Source: Fagopyrum homotropicum (lineage: Eukaryota > Streptophyta > Magnoliopsida > Caryophyllales > Polygonaceae). Taken from it: a DNA stretch of 64,000 nucleotides. Positions 21,118 through 31,213 of this stretch are shown piece by piece. The DNA lies in contig BSWB01000002.1 of the NCBI GenBank assembly GCA_033239125.1, positions 84,378,560 through 84,442,559 of the forward strand, written 5' to 3'. A model generated the notes under the pieces. That model did not search any database. It worked only from the letters and a program-made list of their open reading frames with translations, and was not told the DNA's origin. Position 1 is the stretch's first letter. Each line of letters opens with the position of its first letter. Position numbers and translations under genes: made by a program.

Positions 21118-22860
21118 TGATAGCATGAATTATAGTCTATATTTTGGGGCTTGTTTGGACGTTTTATCTTTCATAATCTGCATGTTTGTATGTACATTAT
21201 GTGATTTTACTACCATTTCATCTACCTTTGCGAGAATCGAGGTCTACACCTAGTTTCGTTGTAATTGCAGGTAATATGGTACGTTTTGCATCAAAAAGGA
21301 GCAAAAGGAGTCACGAGTCATTTGGAGCTACATCCAGAGAGCATAGTCATGGATTAAAGATTTACTTTGGACCAGTTTTGAGAGATTTCACATTCAGTTG
21401 TGTGTCACCTCGGTTGACCACAGATTCACCTCGACCGAGGTGATCCAGAGACGCCGACTCGACCGAGGCGAACACCTAGGACGCGGCGAGAATATTTTAT
21501 TCTTGGAAGAGATCTTTTAAACTTGGAAAGTGATCTTATATTTTTGGGCTTGGCTCCTGGAAGGAAGGAGATATGCAGAATCATATATTTTACCTATATT
21601 TATGGGAGAATATCTTTCTAAGATTTATTATCTTTGGAGGGTTATTTTCCTATAAAAAGGGTTGGATTTTCCACAAATCCGATCATGCTTAGATCCCGCA
21701 TACAGTCGGAAATGACGCAGCAGCAGCAGCCTTCCCCAAGTTGGAAGATTTGAAGAACCTTTTTGAAGGTTGAAGGAAGATTGAAGTCCATAGCTTTTAT
21801 AGCTTTATTGAAGGGTTTTGTAAGATTGTCTTCAATTCCCTCAATTGTTGTCTTGTCTTTTTGGATTGCTATCCAAGGAACGCTTTGTTGTGATATTTGA
21901 TTCAGTTATTGAAGTCTTTTCATTAAATTCTTCTTTGTTCAAATATTCACCTTCTTCCCTTAGATTTAATACTTTCATAATGATGATGAGTGGCTAATTT
22001 CCTTGTGTGATTCGAGGGTGATTGGCTGAAGGTTGTGGGAAAAACAATGATAGAATAATCTTAGATTCCAGTAGGATCCTGAAAGTTCGAGTCTTTAACC
22101 TTAACCCTAAGCATCTCGTTCAGTCGATGAACACCTCGGCCGGGGTGGAAACTGGCTGACCGAGGTGACTTATCTGATCCATAACTGAGAGTTAAGTGTT
22201 AGAGTTTGCCAAATCCTATTCTTATTACACCTTTCCTGGTTCAAAGCAAGCTTAGGATGAGACTTACCCGGTAATTCCTTAGTTTGTGTACCAACGATCA
22301 TAAGTGTAGGTAATAAAGGTTTATCCTTTATTGGGGTTTGAGTGTGCTTCCATCCCATCTTTGTGAGTTAGCTTGAGACTTACCCGGTAAAGGTTGATTC
22401 TATTCCCTTAGATGGTGTGTTAGTTTGAGGTTATAGTTCTTTATCTTGATTCCTTGAGACTTACCCGGTAATAGGAGTTACGGTTTAGAATTAATGTGTA
22501 GTGAGACTTACCCGGTGATCTACTCCACTTTAGTAACACCTTCCCCACGCTAAAATCTCAGCTTTGTCCGCTTATCTATAGATCTTGAGTTGGAACCACA
22601 ACTAGATGCTTTAATCCCTAGAATTGCATGTTTGCTTTATTGACTTCTTATTCATCTTTGATTGTGTTAACTGCTCTTGTGGTTAGAATTGACATAGCAT
22701 ACCGTATTGACTTTGTTTCACCGAGTCCCTGTGATCGACCCCTGGAATTTTCTTGCTTTTACTACGATTGACCCGTACACTGCGGGTTCGCATCCTTGTT
22801 TTAAGCTTAAGTCTAGGGTTATAAATTTAAAGCTTGCACACACACCGTTTGGAGCGAACA
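21118..22860 (+). repeat. 3' LTR of Athila-B
   Basis: 1,743 bp, TGATAGCATG to GAGCGAACA, followed by target duplication ggaca. Contents: CACCTCGACCGAGGTG palindromes at LTR positions about 285-355 and 1010-1050, a TATA box (CCTATAAAAAGGG near 21650), and four copies of TGAGACTTACCCGGTAA at 22258-22274, 22373-22390, 22454-22471 and 22501-22518. The Athila-A LTR has four copies of an unrelated motif in the same interval. Confidence 0.93.
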
Positions 22861-23678
22861 GGACACTTTTAAGGGCTGTAATTAAGAAGAATTTGAAAGA
22901 GTGGGAGGATGTGTTACCACATGTTGAGTTTGCATATAACAGGACCATCCATTCTTCCACTAACATGACCCCTTTTAAGTGTGTGCATGGTTTAAATCCC
23001 TTAACTCATTTTGATCTTATGCCGTTACCTTCAAAGGAGCGAGTAGATTTCAATGCAGGTAAACAAGTTGAGTACATTAGGGGATTACATGAGAAGACAC
23101 GGCTGAGCTTAGAGGAGAAAGCAGCTCGGACCGCACCTAAGGCAAACAAGGGACAGAGGAAGTTGTTGTTTAAGCCCGGAGATCTCGTGTGGTTACATCT
23201 TAGGAAGGAGCGCTTCCAAGAGCTATGAAAGTCCAAGCTATCACCTAGAGGTACCGGTCCTTTCAAGGTGCTTCACAAAGCCGGTGACAACGCTTATGTA
23301 TTGGATCTTCCGGAGGAATTCGGGGTCAGCCCAACCTTCAATGTTAGAGACCTCAGTCCGTTCCCACCTATGGATGTAGAGCTTGAAGATTCGTGGATGA
23401 ATCCTTCCCAAGAGAGGGAGAATGATGAGGGACCATCCGAGCTAGCATCTCCGGAGTATGAGGGTGCTATCACACGTTCCCGAGCTAAGAAGATTGAGCA
23501 TAAGACTGAGGGCTTGCTGATTTTATTGGCTACAAGTGTTCATAACGAGGCTTGGCTCTTAAGTAAGCAAGAGAGCAACGACACCAAAGCACCACTTGGC
23601 CAGCCACGCACATGTCGCCGCTGCTCCTGCTCCTCAACACGTTTCCAGCACCGTTCCATGTCTCTCATTGAGGAATGA
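22861..23678 (+). pseudogene. pol: G1-a pol: integrase C-terminus and LTR-coded tail
   Basis: Resumes the G1-a integrase after the Athila-B target duplication: [58 protein letters not shown], a TGA at 23226, then [20 protein letters not shown] and [20 protein letters not shown]. The frame enters the 3' LTR at 23423 with [21 protein letters not shown] small frameshift near 23595 changes the last residues compared with other copies. No chromodomain is recognisable. Only one stop interrupts this part. Confidence 0.88.
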
Positions 23679-24290
23679 GGTTTAATTTCCAGATTTTATT
23701 GTGTCTTTTGTTTAAGGCCTGCTGAGTGATTGTGTATTTTAAGTAGCCCATTGGGCTTAATTTCCAGATTTTATTGTGTCTTTTGTTTAAGAGCTGAAAA
23801 CTATTTAAAGGCTCTTCCTATTACTTTTTAGGTAGATTATTTTTGGTGAAAAACACTTATTTTTAGATTTCATCTTCAATCAAAGGCGAGTTTTTATTGA
23901 AGAGTTATTGTGATCAGATTTGGCTTAGTTGTTTCGCATGTGTCAATTGCTCTCGGGTTCTTGGTGTTCGTGAGATTCCATAAGCATCCTCCTCGTGTTG
24001 TCGATGTTCTAAGTCGGCTGTGTGAGGTTGTAAGGGGCTGAGTTCGTTGCATCGTTCTTGGTGGTTCTTGATCCCGAGATCAAGGGTTTCCACGTCGTTT
24101 GTGTCGGGTTCATCTACATCATACCTTTCCTATAATTTCCGTACCTTCGTTTTCAGTTTAGCGTCTTCTTGTTCCTTTTATTCGTAGGTCACGCAACACA
24201 TGAACCCTAGCCGGCTGTTTGATCCGTTTTCTGCGTCTTTCCCTCCTTCCGTCGTCTAGATCGAGCCAACGTCGGGTCTGTCCCGTATCA
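23423..24290 (+). repeat. 3' LTR of G1-a
   Basis: 868 bp, TGATGAGGGACC to CCCGTATCA, preceded by the purine tract AAGAGAGGGAGAA (23410-23422). It is longer than other G1 LTRs because a segment of about 36 bp (TTTAATTTCCAGATTTTATT and on) appears at about 23681-23716 and again at about 23756-23791. Tekay-A integrase begins at 24291. Confidence 0.9.
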
Positions 24291-25026
24291 TTGTGTGTTG
24301 GATTGGGGACAGGAATGGTCTGATTACCTCCTACTTGTTGAGTTCTCATACAATAACAACTGACATGCATCTATTGGGATGGCTCCTTATGAGGCACTAT
24401 ATGGACATAGGTGTTGTACATCTTTATGATGGCATGAGCCTAGCAGTATCAATGGGATAGCGCCAAAGCAGATTCAGCATGATATGGCTCGAGTAGCGCC
24501 GATTAGAGAGAGGATGTTGGCTGCACAAAGTCGCCAGAAGTCATATGTAAACAAGAGGTGTCGACCTCTATAGTTCAGGGTAGGAGCTCATGTTTGGTTG
24601 AGAGTATCTCCGACGCGTGACGTCAGACGTTTTGGCATAAAGGGGAAGCTGAACCCCCGATATGTCGGTCCTTTTGAGATATTGGATAGAGTTGGGAGGG
24701 CAACATATAGATTAGCTTTGCCTCCAAGATTAGTGGGTATTCAGCCTGTGTTTCACGTGTCTCAACTGAGGGAGTATATACCAGATTCGAGGCACATTGT
24801 GAGTTATGATGATTTGGTGGTGGAGCCGGACCACACCTTTGCCGAGCATCCTATTACATTCTTAGAGCGAGGTGTGAGACGCCTGCGTTCGAAGGACATT
24901 CCTATGATGAGGATACAGTGGTATAGACGTGGACCTGAGGAGGCTACATGGGAGACTGAGGGTAGTATCCAGAGGAACTATCCAGAGTTTTATGCCGAGA
25001 TAGATGCACCTAAGGTCGATGAGTAG
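24291..25026 (+). pseudogene. pol: Tekay-A integrase C-terminus with chromodomain
   Basis: Begins in mid-integrase (CVLDWGQEWSDYLLLVEFSY, SIGMAPYEALYGHRC), continues through QSRQKSYVNKR, and ends in an open stretch from 24598 with GKLNPRYVGPFEILDRVG, FHVSQLREYIPDSRHI and a chromodomain FLERGVRRLRSKDIPM, RIQWYRRGPEEATWETEG, stop at 25024. Stops before 24598 (near 24361, 24433 and 24571) make it a pseudogene. The chromodomain after integrase, with this wording, fits the Tekay (Del) clade; in that clade it directs integration to modified chromatin. Confidence 0.88.
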
Positions 25027-25149
25027 ATCTTAGTGCTATCTTGGTGAGTATGTGATTATGTGCTTACATACCTTGATGTATTTATGCCATGCTAGTTATG
25101 ATGTGCTTTATGATCTTATTAGATCTAGCTATGCTAGCATGATGTATGT

Positions 25150-25530
25150 TATAGTTGGAGATGATTATTCCCTCCATGCTATTTGAGTATGATATATGTT
25201 TATAGCTGGAGATGGTTCTTTCCTCCATGCTATCTGAGTGTGATTAGGATTCGGCTAGAGATGGTTCTTTCCTCCATGCTACCTTGATGGACATAGTTCC
25301 AGTGGAGATGTTATTTTTCCATGTGATGTATATGATTATACTTGGCTAGAGATGTGCTTCCTCCATGCCTTCTGATGTGGTATGGCAAGAGATGTGATTC
25401 CTCTACGCCTTTGGGTAGCGTTATGGCCATATTTTTTGGAGTTGATGATTCCTCCATGTTTACGTTTGAGGTTATAGATTTGTATAGGTTCTGACCTCAT
25501 GAGCAGAGATGTGATACCTCCGATAGAGGA
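25150..25530 (+). repeat. Degenerate tandem hairpin repeats in the Tekay-A 3' UTR
   Basis: About eight units of 40-55 bp, each with GGAGATG, a short loop, then CCTCCATG, for example GGAGATGGTTCTTTCCTCCA near 25211. The two halves can pair (TGGAG with CTCCA, or AGAG with CTCT). G5 has a comparable array on the other strand at 37590-38015. Confidence 0.7.
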
Positions 25531-25575
25531 AGAGAGTTTTACCTCGGCTTATGGGTCCGAGAGGATTTGGGATTT

Positions 25576-25615
25576 TGCAAGTTTCGGGACGAAAATTGTT
25601 TTTAGGTGGGTGAGA
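25576..25615 (+). promoter_or_regulatory. Polypurine tract region of Tekay-A
   Basis: AAGTTTCGGGACGAAAATTG, then TTTTTAGGTGGGTGAGA, just before the LTR start TGTTAGAGCC. The wording TTTCGGGACGAAA is usual before Tekay 3' LTRs and recurs, reversed, at 37497-37535. Confidence 0.75.
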
Positions 25616-27035
25616 TGTTAGAGCCTAGTTGCTGAGTTGCTGAGAGAGTGAGCTGAGGGCCAGAAATTAGCCTGGACCGCCCCTGCGTGACCCTGAGGGC
25701 GCCCCTACGGCTCACAGAGTCCGCCCCTGCGGCTTTGTATGCTGCAGCCGTCTTCTTTGACCCTTTGACCCGTGTTTTCCGATTTTACCCCTTTGTAACC
25801 TTCATCTCTTTCCTTTGATGAGGGTTTACCTTTCTCAGCTCTATCTCTCTCTCCTTACGTACATCTTCTCCTCTCTTCTCCTTGGATCATACTTCCTTGA
25901 TTCTTCCTTGAGTTTGTTTGAGTTTGTGAGAGATCCTTGATGATTTTGCTTGTTGTTGTTGAGAGTTGTTGTTGTTGAGCCTTATGAGCCAGCTTGTGGT
26001 GATGTTGGTGCTGTGCTGATCTCCTACAGAGCTTGGTTGGTAAGCTTCTCTTCTTTCTTTCTTCTTCTCTTCTTCTTTTCTTCTCTTTCCTTAGCCTAGC
26101 TTAGTTTCCTTAGGCTTGGATCATGTTTCAGCCATGTTTGGCTTGTGTTGACATATATATATGTATGTTCTATATGTATGTTGTTGTTGGAGTGAAGGAG
26201 TAAAAAATCGAAGGAAGAAGTGAAGAAAGGGCTAAGGTGGTGTCTTCTGCTGTCCAGCCGCCCTTGCGCCACCTTGCAGCCGCCCCTGCACCGGTCAGGA
26301 TCCGCCCTGCGCCACCTGTGAGCCGCCCCTGCGCCACTTGTGAGCCGCCCCTACGCCCATCTGCATCAGCAAGGTCTTGCACTTGTTCCTGCGGGTGTGT
26401 ATTGCTTCTAGACTTTTCTTAGGATGCCTTTGTTCCCTCCTTTCCTAGTGTGAGTGTATAGGATCATGCTAGAGGCGTGAGGATGTGTTTGGTTGAGGTT
26501 ATGATCAGCTTATACCTTGTATTGATTCTAAGGACTGAGGTTGATGTTGGTTAAGGTTTTGAGGTTGAGTATGATCCTATGGATCCCTTTGGGTCTAGGT
26601 GTGACCCTTGTGTTGTTAGGAGATTGATATATATCTTTATGCCCTGTTTATAGGCTATGTTGTCCCTCCAGTGTAGAGGTGATCGTGGTTGAGTTTGATC
26701 GAGGTTGAGGTAAGCCCGTAGGACTTACTTAGCTACCATCCTTATATTGGGTGTTGGTATGAGTGGTGTGTGCTTTATATGTTTGCTATGATAGCATGAG
26801 ATGTCGTTTATACCGACCTATGTTTTATTAATTGCCCCATATGCGTGGATGTGATAACCTTTCCCTTTCATCCCGCCGTGGAGTCTGGGAGGTTCTTTGA
26901 TGTTAGGCTAAACTGACTTTACAGGAAGGGCACAATCCACTCTGATAGGGTACACGGATTGTGTGACCGATACTTGTGCAGCTGGCTAGCAGGCTCAGAG
27001 GCGAGGATGTATCGGTCCTCGTGTCACATACTTTC

Positions 27036-27097
<62 letters not shown>

Positions 27098-27586
27098 GAC
27101 TTGAGTGAATGACCATTATTTGGAGATGATAAACTAGGTAAATGTGTTATCATGCTGATGTGTTTATCTTTCCATGATTGTGATTGTGCTTATGCATTAC
27201 TCTATATATATGTATGGTTAGCTAATGGTTTATTACCATGTTATAGATGCCCCACAGGATAGGCATGCTGTTGGGTGATCTAGCAGAGTGGCAGGCCGAG
27301 GGCATCTCGTACATAGGTTGTTGTGGGCTTTTGGGGTTTGTTTTCCTTTCCCTCATGCGTGAGGATGATCTTTTGTTACTTCCTGTGTAAGGGTGTTGGT
27401 TTATATACTCGGCTATGTTGTCTTACCTTTTGGTTGTACAGACATATAGTTTTATGTATTTGTTTTTATATTTGTCAGTGTCATGTTGTAAGATCTAGTG
27501 AACTTGTTGTCCAGCAAGGGTCAGTATCCATTGTGAGATCCTAGCCCAATGTGGCACTCCGACTCTCGCGGATTCGGGGTGTTACA
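25616..27586 (+). repeat. LTR of Tekay-A
   Basis: TGTTAGAGCC to GGGGTGTTACA, 1,971 bp. The first part holds repeats of a CCGCCCCTGCG motif (about 25675-25745 and 26253-26370). The part from about 26570 to the end matches the last half of the G5 LTR (reversed) and Tekay-C, while the first half does not match G5. A TA microsatellite lies at 27039-27094. Confidence 0.85.
27039..27094. repeat. (TA)n microsatellite
   Basis: About 28 TA units inside the Tekay-A LTR. The matching place in G5 has only a short TATATATATA, so the expansion is specific to this copy. Confidence 0.95.
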
Positions 27587-27643
27587 GAGTTGGTATCAGA
27601 GCCTTAGGTTGACAACAATGGCACTTGCTACCTGCAATGAGGT
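27587..27643 (+). other. Primer site and first bases of a Tekay leader
   Basis: GAGTTGGTATCAGAGCC follows the LTR end, with the primer site at 27590-27603 (TTGGTATCAGAGCC). The leader text up to CTACCTGCAATGAGGT matches the leader of Tekay-C (59892 on) and of G5 (reversed, 42521 leftward). Homology stops at about 27643. Confidence 0.8.
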
Positions 27644-27659
27644 CAACTTCCTTCTTTTC

Positions 27660-30282
27660 GAGGGAAAGCCTTAGTCCATGTGTTGTCCCCGTGCTTTTTG
27701 TGCCTAAGAAAGATAATACTTGGAGGATGTGTATTGATTGTAGGGCCATCAATAACATAACCATTAACTATCGCCACCCTATCCCACGCCTTGATGATAT
27801 GTTAGATGAGCTTCATGGTTCCACTATGTTTAGTAAAATTGATCTTAGGAGTGGATACCATCAGATTAGGATGAAGGAAGGGGATGAGTGGAAAACTGCT
27901 TTTAAAACCAAGTTTGGTTTATATGAGTGGCTTGTTATGCCATTTGGACTTACTAATGATCCTTCTACTTTCATGAGATTAATGAACCATGTTTTGAGAA
28001 AGTTTATAGGTAAATTTGTTGTTGTTTACTTTGATGACATTCTCATTTACAGCAAATCACTAGAGGAGCATGAAAGACATCTAAGGGAAGTTGTTTCTAC
28101 TCTTAGAGATGAACACTTGTATGCCAATCTTAAGAAATGTAACTTTTGCACTAATGAAGTTATTTTTCTTGGGTTTGTAGTGAACATAGACGGTTTACAA
28201 GTGGATGAAGGGAAGATCAAGGCCATTCGAGATTGGCCTATTCCGAGCTCTGTTGGCAATGTTAGGAGTTTTCATGGTCTTGCTAGCTTCTATAGGCGTT
28301 TTGTGCGTGATTTTAGCACCATTGCCGCCCCATTGATGGAAATATGCAAGAAGAACATGCCATTTGTGTGGGGTTGTGCGCAGGACCATGCATTCAACAA
28401 GCTTAAGGAGGTTCTCACTCATGCACCTTTGCTTGCTCTTCCAGATTTCAACAAGCCATTTGAAGTGGAGTGTGATGCATCCGGAATTGGAATTGGAGGT
28501 GTTCTTATGAAAGAAGGTAAACCTATTGCTTTCTTTAGTGAGAAACTCAAAGGAGCATGTCTTAACTATTCTACTTATGATAAGGAGTTATATGCTTTGT
28601 TTAGAGTACTTAAGACATGGCAACACTACTTGTGGCCTAGAGAGTTTATCTTGCATACTGATCATGAATCCTTAAAACACTTTAGGAGTCAAGATAAACT
28701 AGATAGGCGACATGGTAGTTGGATGGAGTTCATTGAGACTTTTCCTTATGTTATCAAGTATAAAAAGGGAAAGGACAATGTAGTTGCTGATGCATTATCT
28801 AGGAGACACTCTTTGTTGACCACCCTTGATTCTAAAGTGCTAGGTTTCGTGTATATTAAGGAATTATATGTTGATGATGCTGATTTTGGTGAAACCTACA
28901 AGATATGTGTGGCTAAGGGTGCTCTAGATAAGTTCTACTTGTACGATGGTTTCTTGTTTAAGGCTGATAAGGTTTGTATCCCTAGGTGTTATCTTCGGAT
29001 GTTATTAGTTGATGAAGCCCATAAAGGAGGATTAATGGGGCATTTTGGGAGAGATAAGACTTATGCTATGCTTACTTCACACTTCTTTTGGCCTCATATG
29101 CTTAGGGATGTAGAACATGCTGTTAAGAGATGTTTAGAATGCCTTAGAGCCAAATCCAAAGTGAAACCCAATTGTTTGTACATGCCTTTGCCAATCCCTA
29201 CAGCCCCTTGGGAGGATATTAGTATGGACTTTATTGTGGGATTGCCTAGGATTAAGAGGGACAGAGACTCAATATTTGTGGTTGTAGATCGATTCTCTAA
29301 TATGGCTCACTTTATAGCTTGCCATAAGACTGACGATGCCACCAATGTAGCCAACTTGTTCTTTAGGGAAGTAGTTAGGTTGCATGGAGTTCCGAGGACT
29401 ATAGTTAGTAATAGGGATGTTAAATTTTTAAATTACTTTTAGAAAACTCTTTGGGGAAAGCTAGGAACTAAGTTATTGTTTTCTACTTCTAGTCACCCTC
29501 AAACTGATGGCCAAACTGAGGTAACTAATAGGACACTAACTACTTTGTTAAGGGCTGTTATTAAGAAGAGTCTTAAGGAATGGGAAGATGCCTTACCTCA
29601 TGTCGAATTTGCTTATAATAGGGTTGTGCATTCTTCAACTTCTATTTCTCCTTTTGAGTGTGTGTATGGGTTTAATCCACTAACCCCGTTTGATCTTACA
29701 CCGTTGCCTAAGAAGGAGCGAGTAGATTTCAATGCTAAAATGGAGGTTGAACACATTAGGGAGTTGCATGAGAGGACACGCCATAAGCTTGAGGAGAAGG
29801 GCAAGTACAATGCTGCGAAAGCTAACCACGGACGCAAATTCGAGCCTGGTGATCTCGTGTGGTTGCACTTAAGGAAGGAGAGGTTTCAACAGTTGAGGAA
29901 ATCCAAGCTCTCTCCAAGAGGAAATGGACCTTTCAAGGTCTTACACAAGGCGGGGGATAATGCTTATGTTTTTGAGTTGCCGGATGATTACGTATGCGGT
30001 CCTTCATTCAATGTGCGTGACTTGAGTCCATTCCTACCGTCGAGCTATGATAATGGTGATTCGGGGTCGAATCCATTTCAAGAAGGGGAGATTGATGAAG
30101 GATCATCCAAGCTAAGTCAAAGTCCCTTAACAAGGGCTCAAGCTAAACTACAAGCTGAGATGGATGCATTGCTTCTAACCATGAACCATGAACCACCTAG
30201 CTCACCTTCCATGAGCCAACGAGCCTTGATGATGATCATGGTCCACCAAGGAACAAGCTGCACGCCTAAGGGTTCTACATAA
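27660..30282 (+). pseudogene. pol: G2 copy 1 pol: RT to integrase and tail, 5' truncated
   Basis: Homology starts inside RT at [10 protein letters not shown]; 27644-27659 is unassigned junction sequence. RT has [20 protein letters not shown] and [12 protein letters not shown]; RNase H has [18 protein letters not shown]; integrase has [28 protein letters not shown] and [10 protein letters not shown]. The frame is interrupted once, by TAG at 29440 (from TGG). The second integrase Asp site reads VSNRDVKF instead of VSDRDVKF, a change at a residue expected to be catalytic. The tail [20 protein letters not shown] leads into the LTR and ends at 30282. Protease, gag and the 5' LTR are missing. Confidence 0.88.
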
Positions 30283-30649
30283 GGCTGAAATGTTCCAAAT
30301 TGGCTGAATAAGCTTATTTGGCTGTTTTAAGTGTTTTTAAGTCTTTTTAGAATAAAAGCCCAAACTTATGTCTTGATGGGCCTTTAGTTAATTATTTCAG
30401 TTCATTAACATATTAAACACTATATATATATTATTAGACGTGCTAGGTCAGGGGAAGATCCAGAAGATACACGTTAAACACAGTTTTTGTGTTGCTGTTG
30501 CAGATTGGCCATTTCCAACCTGTTGGAGAGCTTTGTGATTGTGATTTTGGCTTAACTCTTCTTGTCTAAGTTAATCTCCTTATGGATTAGTGTTGCAAGT
30601 TGTTTATAAGCATCCTCTTGGTGCTTTCAATCTCCATATTGATTTATGT
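30093..30649 (+). repeat. Partial LTR of G2
   Basis: Starts TGATGAAGGATCATCC after the purine tract CAAGAAGGGGAGAT (30079-30092). The first 190 bp code for the pol tail (LTRAQAKLQAEMDALL). The LTR is cut at about 30649, where RT sequence begins without the LTR end, primer site, gag or protease. A TATATATATATTA run lies near 30421. Confidence 0.8.
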
Positions 30650-31202
30650 GAGGGAAAGCCTTAGTCCATGTGTTGTCCCCGTGCTTTTAGTGCCTAAGAA
30701 AGATAATACTTGGAGGATGTGTATTGATTGTAAGGCCATCAATAACATAACCATTAAGTATCGCCACCCTATCCCACGCCTTGATGATATGTTAGATGAG
30801 CTTCATGGTTCCACTATGTTTAGTAAAATTGATCTTAGGAGTGGATACCATCAAATTAGGATGAAGGAAGGGGATGAGTGGAAAACTGCTTTTAAAACCA
30901 AGGTTGGTTTATATGAGTGACTTGTTATGCCATTTGGACTTACTAATGCTCCTACTTTCATGAGATTAATGAACCATGTTTTGAGAAAGTTTATAGGTAA
31001 ATTTGTTGTTGTTTACTTTGATGAGATTCTCATTTACAGCAAATCACTACAGAAGTATGAAAGACATCTAAGGGAAGTTGTTTCTACTATTAGAGATGAA
31101 CACTTGTATGCAAATCTTAAGAAATGTGACTTTTGCACTAATGAAGTTATTTTTCTTGGGTTTGTAGTGAACATAGACGGTTTACAAGTGGATGAAGGGA
31201 AG
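30650..31202 (+). pseudogene. pol: G2 copy 2: RT fragment, head-to-tail with copy 1
   Basis: Repeats the start of copy 1 at an offset of 2,990 bp, both beginning at the same base of RT (GAGGGAAAGCC). It runs through [20 protein letters not shown], has a TGA at 30918 (from TGG), a 3-bp loss near 30953, and [12 protein letters not shown], where the second catalytic Asp is Glu. It ends at VDEGK (31202), where an 11-nt piece copied from 31078-31088 is inserted. Confidence 0.85.
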
Positions 31203-31213
31203 TTGTTTCTACT

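Larger units (their letters stand above)
18433..22860 (+). mobile_element. Athila-B: young, internally deleted Athila-like element
   Basis: Bounded by the target duplication ggaca (18428-18432 and 22861-22865) and termini TGATAGCATG and GAGCGAACA. The left LTR keeps only its first 605 bp, which match the right LTR with a single visible mismatch. A deletion removed the rest of that LTR, the primer site, gag, and nearly all of pol. What follows is an integrase remnant, a long 3' UTR, the polypurine tract and a full 1,743-bp LTR. It splits the G1-a integrase. High LTR identity makes it probably the youngest insertion in the window. Confidence 0.95.
4819..24290 (+). mobile_element. G1-a: CRM-like Ty3/Gypsy element, interrupted three times
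   Basis: Pieces in order: 5' LTR remnant 4819-5639, PBS, leader, gag and protease start to 8532; then 15907-18432 (protease end, RT, RNase H, most of integrase); then 22861-23678 (integrase end and tail); then the 3' LTR 23423-24290. Inserts are Athila-A in the 5' LTR, G1-b at 8533-15901 and Athila-B at 18433-22860. Removing G1-b with one copy of aagct restores the codon frame exactly across 8532 and 15907. The element sits in the Tekay-A integrase; the base after its LTR is 24291 and the expected 5-bp target duplication is ttgtg, whose partner is off the window. CRM-like lineage is tentative, from RT and integrase wording and a pol frame that runs into the LTR. Confidence 0.85.
24291..27643 (+). 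mobile_element. Tekay-A: 3' part of a Tekay-type chromovirus, running on into a PBS
   Basis: Contains integrase end and chromodomain (24291-25026), a 3' UTR hairpin array, a polypurine tract, a 1,971-bp LTR (25616-27586), and then a primer site and about 50 bp of leader (27587-27643). An LTR with a polypurine tract on its left and a primer site on its right is a head-to-tail junction, not a normal element end. The left part of the element must lie beyond G1-a, off the window. After 27643 the sequence changes to G2. Confidence 0.85.

Noticed and set aside
22258..22518. Spaced TGAGACTTACCCGGTAA copies resembling plasmid iterons or a CRISPR array
   Set aside because: Context is a plant LTR; spacing is irregular and there is no replication protein gene. 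Kept as an LTR motif finding only.
27039..27094. TA run as a functional origin or scaffold site
   Set aside because: A simple microsatellite expansion in one LTR copy; nothing else supports a function.
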